Assembly: GCF_014692525.1 (NCBI RefSeq)
Contig: NZ_JACNYL010000001.1
Coordinates: forward strand, 620,001 to 684,000
Source of the DNA: Sphingobacterium chuzhouense
GTDB taxonomy: Bacteria; Bacteroidota; Bacteroidia; Sphingobacteriales; Sphingobacteriaceae
DNA: 64,000 bases
Direction of reading: 5' to 3'
Shown here: positions 27,091 through 35,912 of the stretch, in pieces
Position numbering within the stretch: position 1 is the first letter of the stretch
Layout of the letters: each line of letters opens with the position of its first letter
Notes under the pieces: generated by a model
The model's database searches: none
What the model was told of the DNA's origin: nothing
Seen by the model: the letters and a program-made list of their open reading frames with translations, nothing else
Position numbers and translations under genes: made by a program

Positions 27091-30000
27091 TCACTTTGTG
27101 AATAAAGTAAGTGCGATAATCCCGACAACTACGTCATTGGTTTCGCTCACTAATTGTAACGATCTAAGTGTTTTGGAACTATCCAGAGGCAAATCCAATA
27201 TCGTTGCGGCACCTCCATCCACAGCGCGGTTCGTATAACCTTTTATTTCTGTATATTTAGGCAATTCTCCACCTTTATACAGTTCTCCTGTTTTTAACTG
27301 AACACGGTAGGGGATCTCCTCGTCTGGAATTTCAAAGGCATAGTTATCATCCAGATAATCCTGCTCAATCGGCCACCAGTTGGTAGGATTCTTCAAGTTT
27401 AATATATCTTCCTCTCCATCTGTGTATGTCACTTTCACACGCGCGTTTACCATTTCAGATTGCATGGGGTTTGTTGATCCCGCCATTAACAAATAGGCTT
27501 TTTCCGCCTTGCCTTGCAAAGGTACCTCAACAGTCGTTGGGTAATTATCCCATTGGCTGGTAAATAATACATTTCTCTCATTGCCTTTAATCAGAAATGG
27601 AATACCTAAATAAGTCACGGATTGCTCTTTTCGAGCCGCCATCAAGCCACTGTCGTCGATGACTGCTTCAATAAGCGGATAGCACCAATTACCAATTCCT
27701 TGCCAAGGCAACTGCAATGTGGGTACATCAGTTCGAGGAGATAGATAACGTTGCTCAAAAATATCGTGGACACGCGCATTATAAAAAGTCGACAAATCTT
27801 GCTGTTGATATGTCCCTTGATTTTTTACATCCCAAACGATATAACGTGCGGTCCATTGATCTTGGCCTGTACGAATTCGAAGTTTATTCGTACCCATGGA
27901 CAACCTGGTAGTTGGCAAGGTTATTTCCACCGATTCCGATGAAGAAAGCTTAATCTCCTTGTTAATCCCCATTCCGTCAATAGATACTGTCTTATTTTCT
28001 ACTGTTCGGTTTTTTAGTATAAGATAGTGCTGCTTATCCCGCTGTTCAAAATCAGCGTGAATGGGTTGAATTAAATCCATGTTGATGGCCTGCCACCAGG
28101 TCATTTCTTCTTGACGGAGTTTCACGAAAAACGTACCTTTTTGTGTATGCTGAATAAAGGAAAATCGTTCATTATGCTGGTCACCAAGGATTTTTTGCGG
28201 ATCATATACGTCCGTCATCTCCACACCCGCTGGAAGAGGAAGTTCGAGTTCTTCGGTATAGGGATGTTCCACAGGCTCTACCGACATGAATTCAAGTTGT
28301 TTTCCGCCGATAATCTCGACTTCAAATTCCTTTGCTGCCGGCGCATCAAATACTAAGATAGGTCTATTGATCGACGAAGGTTTTATAGACCACGATACGA
28401 CATTGCCGTTTACTTTAACCGATTTTATCTGTGCATACGATACCGGAACTTCCATTTTCAGCTGGACGGCCTGTTCATATTGCGTACGGATATGGAAAGA
28501 TAGGTTTCCTTGTTCCCGTTTATACGCATAACGCCATTCCGGCAATTCGATCTCGGCAAAGTCCCAGGCTTGTGGAAATCCCGGTTTTATCAGGATCTCT
28601 TCATCCATCAGTTTGGGGAAGAAACCAAAAAGTCCTTCCGTTAATGTACGGGAAGCCACACCAATCGGATCGGCAAAGTCTCTATACAGTTCTCCCCGGA
28701 ACGCATCGTAATGGGATAACTGTTGGAAATTCCCGGGGCTGATTCCGTGATACATACTTTCTATTACGTTACTCTTCCACAAATGAAAAGCGTCATCTGG
28801 ACGTCCGGATTGCCAATAGGCCAAGGCTCCCTGCAGATTTTCAGCTAGCGCCACATTATTTACCGACCACGTGTAAGGTTGCCAGGTCGTCGTTGCCAAC
28901 GTATATAGCCCTTCGTGTTCCTTTCCTTCTACTTCAATGGGAATATGCGGTAAGTAATTATCAATATATCGGGTATTTTGATAGCTATCAAAATCATCTA
29001 ATAAGTAAGCATCCGCAACATGGTAAATCGTCCATAAACCTGGTTTATCGTGCACCAGTTTGTTTCCCAAAGCATCTTGATACTCCGCAAAATATCCCTT
29101 ATTTTCCAACCATAACCGTTCACGCATGGTCGCATCTATTTGCTTCGCTTCCTCTTCATAGATCGATGGATCCTTCCCCAGTAGCCTCGCCAGTTTTGCC
29201 GCTGCTATATTTGCCCGGTAATTATACGCCGAGGTATGGGCGACTCCTCCTCCCGAATATTGCAGACCATCGCTTGCCCAAATCGCACAGTAGGCATCAT
29301 ATAACCCATTTCTTTTAAAATTCCGGCGTTCCCAAGCCAAATGTCGTTCGATCGTAGGCCACATCTTCCGAAGATAAGTCGTATCCCCAGTATAATCGAA
29401 ATGCGTAAACAACTGGTCGAAAAACACGAGGTTCATATCATAATGATGCGCCACGGTGTTATTATTCGGATGTCGGGATATATATCCGCTGGAAAACATC
29501 GCTGTGCCCATCTCTTCGATATGCCGGGCTAAATGTAAGGCCGTATCCATCACTACTTTTGCAGACTCCGGTTCCAGTACCTGCGAATTGGCGTAACTCG
29601 AAAAATGTTCTTTTGCCCGGTCATGCCAGCCCAAGGCATCGGCCGTATACGCCCCACGCCAAGCATTTAAGCGCATACGCCAGGCCACTGCGCCATGTAG
29701 AAAAGTCGGACTTTCCCAAACGCCATCGGCGGCAACTGCCAAGGCAGCTCCAAACGTGTTGATAAAGCGATCGGGTGTCTTTAACTTAACCCGCCCGGTC
29801 AATTGCAACCGTGCTTGTTCGGCGCGGTTATATCGGTCCTGAAGCATATCATCGCGATATACCTTTTTTTCCAACGGCCCTTTCGCTACCTGAATATATA
29901 TCGGCGCTTTTTGTAACGTATAAGTCGCGTACACAATCGGACTTTCTGCTGCTCCTTTTCGACCAAGTTGTGCCAGATCATCCAATACCGTTGCATCGGA

Positions 30001-30702
30001 AAGCTGAAGTTGCGCCGTACTTGAAAATGTACCGTAAACAAATTCTTCGTTCTTTTTCCCGTCCGGATATATTAGCTCAAAGCTATTCTTCTCCAACTTA
30101 TAACGATTGTCTTTCGCATATTCGGGCAATAGATAAAAACCCGATTCGGGGTCTGCACCGATGTCTCCACCACGACTGAATTTTCGTCCGCTTGCTCCTC
30201 CATATAAAGCATGCAACTTTACTTCGCGAGGTACGCCATGAGCTTCCAGCTTAACGATAAGCCCTTCTTCATCTGCCTGCGCCAGCACCACAATATCAAG
30301 ATAACCGCTTCCAATCAACGGATCCTGCACCCGATACACCATCGATCCCGGTCGATATCGTGTTTCGATGTGCTCCGCTTCAATCATTTTTTTATATACC
30401 CCTCCCTTTTCCAAAACAAACTGCAGGTTGCCCGCCATACCGGGCATATACAAGGCAAATTCCGGCAAATCTCCGGCTTCTACACGCGAAGGCTTATGAT
30501 TTCCATAAAGCGCACGATTAAATCGATACTTCCCGTTAACAAGCAGGAAATCACCCTGATCTTCAGTATAATGTAGACTACGCGGATTCTTTTGCCAATG
30601 CCTCGACTGTGCCAGGCCATCTAACCCTGTACTCCATACCAGCATCAGGGAAAGACATAAACTTGTCATGGTATACTTTATATCCTTTCTCATTCGCTTC
30701 AT
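27091..30702 (-). CDS. DUF4450-type large six-hairpin protein
   Basis: This 1203-residue secreted protein has a signal ending near DGLAQ. The N-terminal pattern NPRSLHYTEDQGDFLLVNGKYRFNRALYG and DLPEFALYMPGMAGNL is what I associate with DUF4450. The middle third (about 330-770) is an (alpha/alpha)6 barrel (WRGAYTADALGWHDRAKEHF, HHYDMNLVFFDQLF, AIWASDGLQYSGGGVAHTSAYNYRAN). The C-terminal 400 residues look like beta-sandwich modules. It could be a glycosidase related to alpha-L-rhamnosidases or GH127-type enzymes; no activity can be assigned from sequence. Its ATG follows the GH28 stop by 1 nt and its stop overlaps the next open frame, so it is tightly coupled in the operon. Confidence 0.8.
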   Translation of the reverse strand: MKRMRKDIKYTMTSLCLSLMLVWSTGLDGLAQSRHWQKNPRSLHYTEDQGDFLLVNGKYRFNRALYGNHKPSRVEAGDLPEFALYMPGMAGNLQFVLEKGGVYKKMIEAEHIETRYRPGSMVYRVQDPLIGSGYLDIVVLAQADEEGLIVKLEAHGVPREVKLHALYGGASGRKFSRGGDIGADPESGFYLLPEYAKDNRYKLEKNSFELIYPDGKKNEEFVYGTFSSTAQLQLSDATVLDDLAQLGRKGAAESPIVYATYTLQKAPIYIQVAKGPLEKKVYRDDMLQDRYNRAEQARLQLTGRVKLKTPDRFINTFGAALAVAADGVWESPTFLHGAVAWRMRLNAWRGAYTADALGWHDRAKEHFSSYANSQVLEPESAKVVMDTALHLARHIEEMGTAMFSSGYISRHPNNNTVAHHYDMNLVFFDQLFTHFDYTGDTTYLRKMWPTIERHLAWERRNFKRNGLYDAYCAIWASDGLQYSGGGVAHTSAYNYRANIAAAKLARLLGKDPSIYEEEAKQIDATMRERLWLENKGYFAEYQDALGNKLVHDKPGLWTIYHVADAYLLDDFDSYQNTRYIDNYLPHIPIEVEGKEHEGLYTLATTTWQPYTWSVNNVALAENLQGALAYWQSGRPDDAFHLWKSNVIESMYHGISPGNFQQLSHYDAFRGELYRDFADPIGVASRTLTEGLFGFFPKLMDEEILIKPGFPQAWDFAEIELPEWRYAYKREQGNLSFHIRTQYEQAVQLKMEVPVSYAQIKSVKVNGNVVSWSIKPSSINRPILVFDAPAAKEFEVEIIGGKQLEFMSVEPVEHPYTEELELPLPAGVEMTDVYDPQKILGDQHNERFSFIQHTQKGTFFVKLRQEEMTWWQAINMDLIQPIHADFEQRDKQHYLILKNRTVENKTVSIDGMGINKEIKLSSSESVEITLPTTRLSMGTNKLRIRTGQDQWTARYIVWDVKNQGTYQQQDLSTFYNARVHDIFEQRYLSPRTDVPTLQLPWQGIGNWCYPLIEAVIDDSGLMAARKEQSVTYLGIPFLIKGNERNVLFTSQWDNYPTTVEVPLQGKAEKAYLLMAGSTNPMQSEMVNARVKVTYTDGEEDILNLKNPTNWWPIEQDYLDDNYAFEIPDEEIPYRVQLKTGELYKGGELPKYTEIKGYTNRAVDGGAATILDLPLDSSKTLRSLQLVSETNDVVVGIIALTLFTK

Positions 30703-30703
30703 A

Positions 30704-32416
30704 CTAATTGACGGTATGTAATTTCAGAATATCTGACGTGGCATCTTTTCTGATCTGAATCTGTTCTTCGGAATAATCACCATGAATGGCGATATCGGAC
30801 GAGCGACGGCCAGACACATCAAATATAGCCGATGTAGCGTCCGTTTTTAATCCTTCGATATGGACATTTCGTACATTGCGCAATGTAAGTACTGGTCCTT
30901 CTTCGGGATAAATTGCCACATCTTTGAGGTTGATTTTCTCCGATTCCAGAAGTTCGCCCCCTACTTTAGAATGGACAACGAAGTTCTCTACATTGATATT
31001 TTCAATCATGTGCTCCGGCAGACCGTAAAAATACAACGCTCTTCTTGCGCTGGCGCAGACCACATTATTGATATAGATATTTTTAAATGTTGGCGTGGTT
31101 TCATCCACGGCCGGAATTTCTTCCACTATTGTAGCTTCATCTCCATCTTCTAACGTCTCAACAACCGACTTACCTCCATAGTATAGGTTGAAATGCAGCG
31201 GTTCGGTAGCGATGTCAAACATGTTAATATCGCGAATGAAGATATTCTCGACTACACCACCGCGTCCCCTGCGGCTTTTGAACCGCAGCCCGACGTCCGT
31301 ACCCAAAAACTGACAATTGGATACCAAGATGTTCTTAACTCCGCCGGACATCTCGCTACCGATAACGAAACCACCGTGACCTTTAAACACCGTACAATTG
31401 TCGATAATGACATTTTCTGTCGCGCGGTTGCGCTTCCGACCGTCTTCGTCCTTACCGGATTTAATACATATCCCATCGTCGCCCACATCAAATGTGCTGT
31501 TGACGATAATTGCATTTTTACAGGACTCGAGATCTAATCCATCACCGTTCTGTGCATAGGATGGGTTTCTCACCTGCACCCCGTCCAAGATCACATTTTC
31601 GCACATCAGCGGATGAATATTCCATGCTGGTGAATTTTGGAAAATCACACCTTGTAAGAAAACGTTTCTACATTCGATAAAACTAACCATCACCGGACGT
31701 AGGAAATCTCTTACGGACATCCACTCCTCTTCCGTTTTTAGGTGACGCGGCACGTTCATATCGCTTATGGTATCGCCATGCAGGTACTGTGCAGAAGGCA
31801 TCCAGTAGTTATCTCGTTTGAACGCCCCTCCAGCAGAAGTCGCCCGTTTCCAGAAGCTTTCCGAAACTTTTTCTTTTTTCAACGGACGCCAATAATGTCC
31901 GTTGCCGTCAATAGCACCATTACCGGTAATCGCTACGTTTTCCAGATTTCTTCCCGAAATGGGCGATTGACATCTACGCGTATCCAGACCTTCAAAAGAA
32001 GTTTCCACAATAGGATATAAATCTTTGTCGGGAGAAAACAAGATAATCGCCCGATCCTCCAAATGCAGATTAATGTTACTTTTAAAAACGATCGGACCGG
32101 TGAACCACACACCTGCCGGCACGCGCAATCGCCCGCCTCCTTTTTCTGACAGTGACTCCATGGCGTCGGCAAATGCTTCTGTGTTCAACGTCGTGCCGTC
32201 TCCCACGCCTCCGAAATCGGTGATCAGCACCTCATGGTTCGGAAATATGGGTTGTGAAAGGACGGGCATGTCAAACGGTAAGTCCTCATATAAATAACCG
32301 TAACCTGATGATTTCGTTTCTCGATTTGCGCAGGATAAACACCCCAAACAAACCAAAAACACCAGGAAACTATCTAATCGGCATATTATTTTTCTCATGA
32401 TTGTATTCTTATTCAT
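30704..32416 (-). CDS. GH28 polygalacturonase, probably exo-acting
   Basis: This 570-residue protein carries the complete GH28 catalytic set: NGDGLD (about 290-295), DD in VGDDGICIKS (about 313-314), GHG in FKGHGGF (about 346-348) and RFK (about 378-380). The lipoprotein-like signal (LVCLGCLSCANRE) argues for Met7 (32398) as the start as well as or instead of Met1; both are ATG. The insertion at about 175-245 (HYWRPLKKEK to RPVMVSFIECRNV) is typical of bacterial exo-polygalacturonases that take oligogalacturonides. It follows the FISUMP-like gene by 6 nt. It would trim homogalacturonan fragments made by the pectate lyases and feed GH105. Confidence 0.94.
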   Translation of the reverse strand: MNKNTIMRKIICRLDSFLVFLVCLGCLSCANRETKSSGYGYLYEDLPFDMPVLSQPIFPNHEVLITDFGGVGDGTTLNTEAFADAMESLSEKGGGRLRVPAGVWFTGPIVFKSNINLHLEDRAIILFSPDKDLYPIVETSFEGLDTRRCQSPISGRNLENVAITGNGAIDGNGHYWRPLKKEKVSESFWKRATSAGGAFKRDNYWMPSAQYLHGDTISDMNVPRHLKTEEEWMSVRDFLRPVMVSFIECRNVFLQGVIFQNSPAWNIHPLMCENVILDGVQVRNPSYAQNGDGLDLESCKNAIIVNSTFDVGDDGICIKSGKDEDGRKRNRATENVIIDNCTVFKGHGGFVIGSEMSGGVKNILVSNCQFLGTDVGLRFKSRRGRGGVVENIFIRDINMFDIATEPLHFNLYYGGKSVVETLEDGDEATIVEEIPAVDETTPTFKNIYINNVVCASARRALYFYGLPEHMIENINVENFVVHSKVGGELLESEKINLKDVAIYPEEGPVLTLRNVRNVHIEGLKTDATSAIFDVSGRRSSDIAIHGDYSEEQIQIRKDATSDILKLHTVN

Positions 32417-32422
32417 CTATTA

Positions 32423-34312
32423 TCAATAAGCAATTTTTACCGGTCTAATCGAAGCCGAATTAGCACGGCTGTTCGCGCCGTTCAGTGTAACGCCTCCTCC
32501 ATTTATGCTCATGTACCAGGCATTGGCGTTGACCGCGCCCGACACCGTACTGCTCCAGTAATACCCCGTAGAATTTGCATTGCTCAAGTTCCCATTGCTA
32601 CGGCTTCGCCATCCTCCTACTGTATACCAGATCTCCACGTCGTTGTATGGCATACGATACCCCAGATTGGTCGCGTCCCACTCGGCATCGGCAAATATAC
32701 TGGAAGCCTTGTCGTTCCCGGATATAGCCTTTAACCAGACATCCGCTGGTGCAATCATATAGCCTTCCGGCGATGGATCATAGATAGACTTACGTAATGT
32801 AGAAAATGCTGGGAAAGTAAACCCTTCGGGATTTCCCCATAAACCATCATCGGCATAATACAACCAATCGTGCGCATAGCGGAACGGCAACGAACCTGTA
32901 CTGCTGCTGGTCTGCGAAGAGCGTATAAATCTTGTCGGGTTTTGGATGGCGTATTCAATTGTACCCGTTGTTCCTCCTCCAGCAACGACGGGCAGGCTCA
33001 CCGTACCATGACGATTGTACATGGTCGCATTGCTATTTTGACCAACCGTGCCGGTACTGACAAACGGATCTTTACGCCCCCATTGATACAACATACCGAT
33101 CGAACGCCAATCGCCCGCGATGGCCGATACAGCACCTAGATTGCGATCCAAAACGGTGTAGGTGTTTCCTTTGCCATTTGTGCCGAGCGGTATGTCGTTC
33201 GTCTCTGTCACCCAGAGATGAAAAGACCACAATATCTTCGCATCTGCTGCATCGGGATCTTCCTTATCATAAATAGCAATCACGGCATTTCCCGGCTGTC
33301 CGTTAAGTTGTGCTGTAAAAGACTTGCCATCTGCCGTGAGGGCGACGTCACGGACAAAATCGGGCGATACATCGTTCCATAACATCTTTGCCGAACGTGG
33401 TAATTTACCTTCATCCTCATTCGGATGATTTTCGTAAGTATATAGTAAACTGGTCGTGTAATAAGGCGTACAATCTACGGTAACGGATGTCGTGCCAGGC
33501 GCCACGATGACGCTGTTCGCTTTACCATAGTAATCTGTTTTCGCCAGCCAGTCTATATCCTCCAGTTCTACTGCCAATACCTTACCACTTTCTATGCCTT
33601 TTCCAGTCAGGTCGATCGTACAGGTTCCCATGCCTTTTAGCGTCGTGAATTTAACGTTCAGAACGTCACTAAACACAACTTGAGGTAGTGCGATGAACAG
33701 ATTCTGACCTTCGGAAATATCTATTTCTCCGTCTAGAGTGACCTTCTTTGAAGCCTGTTCTTCGACAAATTCCAGTTGGCCATTCTCTCCATTGACCTGA
33801 ACAATACCTGCCAGGACGTCTGTTTCGGAGGTTATGGATACCGAGGTAATAGCACTGAATTGATCATTAGCAGGTATCGTCAATTTTAACCCACCACAGA
33901 TTGGATTCATCGTCATGCTATCCAATCCCTCGTTATCCGTTAAGCTATAAAGTGGATAGGCGGCCGGATCAATACCGCCGTTAACATATTTTTGCGTCTC
34001 CGGCAAGGTAAATTTCAGCTTGTTGTCTTCTGAGAATTCTGCATCCGAAGGGTAATAAATGAGGTATTGTGGTTTGACAGGTACGTCATACAGACTGACC
34101 AGACTGTTATAAAGTACCGGATATGCGGCGCCATTAATACCAATCTTGTCGTTGGCTTTAATAGCATAACGCAGCTCACTTGATTCGTTAATCGACAAAA
34201 CAAAGGAATTAGGTTGCTCCACAATGATTTGCTGGATCCCGGTATCTTTTGAACAGTTGGCAAATAGGACAGTGATGACCAATATTTGCAGACTTTTTAT
34301 CATAGATTTCAT
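32423..34312 (-). CDS. Fimbrillin-like / FISUMP-domain surface lipoprotein
   Basis: This 629-residue lipoprotein has a lipobox in VTVLFANC (Cys about 20). The N-terminal 260 residues resemble fimbrillin/Mfa-like proteins (QYLIYYPSDAEFSEDNKLKF, GGLKLTIP, LFIALPQVVF). The C-terminal 250 residues resemble the Fibrobacter major paralogous (FISUMP) domain: TYTVLDRNLGAV, YQWGRKDPFV, and the end repeat YYWSSTVSGAVNANAWYMSI to SASIRPVKIAY. Neither part is known as catalytic. Its position between a pectate lyase and a GH28, where a PUL usually encodes a surface glycan-binding protein, suggests adhesion to or binding of pectin; this is inference. It lies 8 nt after the pectate lyase stop. Confidence 0.8.
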   Translation of the reverse strand: MKSMIKSLQILVITVLFANCSKDTGIQQIIVEQPNSFVLSINESSELRYAIKANDKIGINGAAYPVLYNSLVSLYDVPVKPQYLIYYPSDAEFSEDNKLKFTLPETQKYVNGGIDPAAYPLYSLTDNEGLDSMTMNPICGGLKLTIPANDQFSAITSVSITSETDVLAGIVQVNGENGQLEFVEEQASKKVTLDGEIDISEGQNLFIALPQVVFSDVLNVKFTTLKGMGTCTIDLTGKGIESGKVLAVELEDIDWLAKTDYYGKANSVIVAPGTTSVTVDCTPYYTTSLLYTYENHPNEDEGKLPRSAKMLWNDVSPDFVRDVALTADGKSFTAQLNGQPGNAVIAIYDKEDPDAADAKILWSFHLWVTETNDIPLGTNGKGNTYTVLDRNLGAVSAIAGDWRSIGMLYQWGRKDPFVSTGTVGQNSNATMYNRHGTVSLPVVAGGGTTGTIEYAIQNPTRFIRSSQTSSSTGSLPFRYAHDWLYYADDGLWGNPEGFTFPAFSTLRKSIYDPSPEGYMIAPADVWLKAISGNDKASSIFADAEWDATNLGYRMPYNDVEIWYTVGGWRSRSNGNLSNANSTGYYWSSTVSGAVNANAWYMSINGGGVTLNGANSRANSASIRPVKIAY

Positions 34313-34320
34313 TGGAATAT

Positions 34321-35769
34321 TTATTTAATGGCACCAATAGAAAATGCGTAGTTTTCAATATTCATATAGCCGTTACTGGCGAGCTTGGCGGCATCCGTCG
34401 GATCGTTTTTATCCAAGCCATATTTCTCTTCAAAATCATCCGGCATTCCGTCCCCGTCACTGTCCATCAGCTTCTCGCCTGTCTTGATTTCGCCTACACC
34501 TCCCAACGGAAATTGTCGGGTGTCTCGCTCGTTTTGAATGATCGTACCTTTCTTCCCCAGCGACGTCAGTTCTTCGATCAAGTAACTGTCTACTTGATCA
34601 CGCGCCGGCAAGCTGGCTCCTCCATTCTCTACAATCCAAGCGTAGGCCTCCTCGGCATTGGTCTGTGTTGCAATGGCAGGGAATACATCCGGTCTGGACG
34701 AAAGAAATATTGGATTACCGGAGCAATATTCTTCCCAATTGGTTGCGGGTTTGATTTCCACGCCGTTGAGCGTTCCATCCTTATCATGGTCATAGAAGTT
34801 CCCGGTAAAGAACGCGCTAAAATTTTCATTCCCACCTGTAAATGGCCGGGCGGGATTTACGGGCACCAATTGCAATTCAATCGTGCCATCTTCCAATCTG
34901 ACGTCCTGCCAATTCACGACAGGTCCTTTGACAAAATAATTATCTTCGATAGTGGTCAACGAAAGTCCTTCCGAACCTCCTCCCATATCATAGGCCGTGC
35001 CATTGCCCCAGTTGTATACCACATTATTAACAAACTGGTTTAAGCCTTTTACTTTCGGATTACGCGTTTTATTATCAATATACAGATTTCGGAACAATGT
35101 TATCCCGTTTTCCTCTGTCGTTTGCATAAGCCCTCCGCAGGAGTGGTTTTGCAGCCCCTGTCCAATAAAGGAGTTCTGTATGGTGATATTTCGTGCCGTA
35201 TTGCTGTTGATGGAAAAGTTCTCGTCGCGTCCCCAAGTTGCTGATATATGATCAAAAATCATATTTTCGCCGGATGCTATCCCCATAGCATCCTTACCAT
35301 CAGGCCCATTTTTGCCCATACGTACCCGAATATAGCGGCAGATGACGTTGGTAGCTCCCGATGCAGATATGCGATCACCATAGAGGACAACACCGTCGCC
35401 TGGTGCAGTTTGTCCAAGTATGGTGAGGTCAGAACTGAGCACCAAGGCGCTTTTCAAGTTTATAACACCCGCTACATCAAACACGATAATTCTACCGGAT
35501 TGACTGACGGCGTCCCGCAATGATCCCTCACCGCTATCCTCGAGTGTGGTGACACGATACACATCGCCGCCACGGCCTCCAGTTGCATAACGTCCAAAAC
35601 CTTCAGCTCCCGGAAACGCAACCACCTCTCCATAGTCCGGAAAGGGTCCCTCACTTGGTTTTGTATAGATACGTTCTTCTATCAGTTCTGCTTTGCTACA
35701 GCCCGAAGTCCCTAGTCCTGCAAGCAGCACCAAGGTTAACGTTTGTCTAAAAAAAGGATTATTCTTCAT
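34321..35769 (-). CDS. Pectate lyase, PL1 family, surface lipoprotein
   Basis: This 482-residue lipoprotein (lipobox TSGC, Cys about 24) has a right-handed beta-helix: FPGAEGFGRYATGGRGGDVY at the start, then LRDAVSQSGRIIVFDVAG, FDHISATWGRDENFS, and NKTRNPKVKG with the catalytic-type Arg at about 236. The C-terminus has an EF-hand-like calcium motif (DSDGDGMPDDFEEKYG). PL1 lyases cleave homogalacturonan by beta-elimination with calcium. The enzyme is a paralogue of 60068-61471, which lacks the lipobox, so the pair may be surface-tethered and periplasmic or released. It is first in a nine-gene operon driven by the class-2 promoter at 35816-35880. Confidence 0.93.
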   Translation of the reverse strand: MKNNPFFRQTLTLVLLAGLGTSGCSKAELIEERIYTKPSEGPFPDYGEVVAFPGAEGFGRYATGGRGGDVYRVTTLEDSGEGSLRDAVSQSGRIIVFDVAGVINLKSALVLSSDLTILGQTAPGDGVVLYGDRISASGATNVICRYIRVRMGKNGPDGKDAMGIASGENMIFDHISATWGRDENFSINSNTARNITIQNSFIGQGLQNHSCGGLMQTTEENGITLFRNLYIDNKTRNPKVKGLNQFVNNVVYNWGNGTAYDMGGGSEGLSLTTIEDNYFVKGPVVNWQDVRLEDGTIELQLVPVNPARPFTGGNENFSAFFTGNFYDHDKDGTLNGVEIKPATNWEEYCSGNPIFLSSRPDVFPAIATQTNAEEAYAWIVENGGASLPARDQVDSYLIEELTSLGKKGTIIQNERDTRQFPLGGVGEIKTGEKLMDSDGDGMPDDFEEKYGLDKNDPTDAAKLASNGYMNIENYAFSIGAIK

Positions 35770-35815
35770 ATCGAATAACTGTTTATAAGTGAATAGTCGT
35801 GTTTTTCAACACGGT

Positions 35816-35880
35816 CAAAAATAAGTCGTATGGCCCTGTTACACGTTTAAAAATTGGTACAATACATCTAAAAACTGATC
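35816..35880 (-). promoter_or_regulatory. Class-2 promoter with 21-bp direct repeat, before the pectate lyase/GH28 operon
   Basis: In plus-strand sense, the repeat units are TTTAAAAATTGGTA (35846-35859) and TCTAAAAACTGATC (35867-35880), 21 bp apart. The minus-strand -7 box TATTTTTG (35823-35816) is perfect and lies 22 nt from the proximal unit. No good -33 TTG is present, as expected for an activated promoter. The distal unit is the most diverged of the six units found in the window. Confidence 0.72.
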
Positions 35881-35912
35881 AAATAGTGTTTATTACGCTA
35901 TTTGCGGACAGG

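Noticed and set aside
27059-27094. GTG start extending the six-hairpin lipoprotein gene
   Set aside because: It would overlap the preceding stop and add a charged tail before a complete lipoprotein signal that begins at the ATG at 27058.
30400-30440. CAGGTTGCC within the DUF4450 gene, matching half of the class-1 box
   Set aside because: It has no upstream CAGGATA half and no -7 box, and it is internal to a coding region.
28893-30576. Long plus-strand open frames opposite the DUF4450 gene and similar frames opposite other genes
   Set aside because: They are antisense shadows of well-supported minus-strand genes, with compositions rich in unlikely residues and no signal peptides or family motifs.
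35798-35813. Inverted repeat with a GAAA-type loop (CGTGTT/AACACG) just before the pectate lyase gene
   Set aside because: The predicted transcription start falls within it, so the RNA would lack most of one arm. It is too short to claim as an operator from one occurrence.
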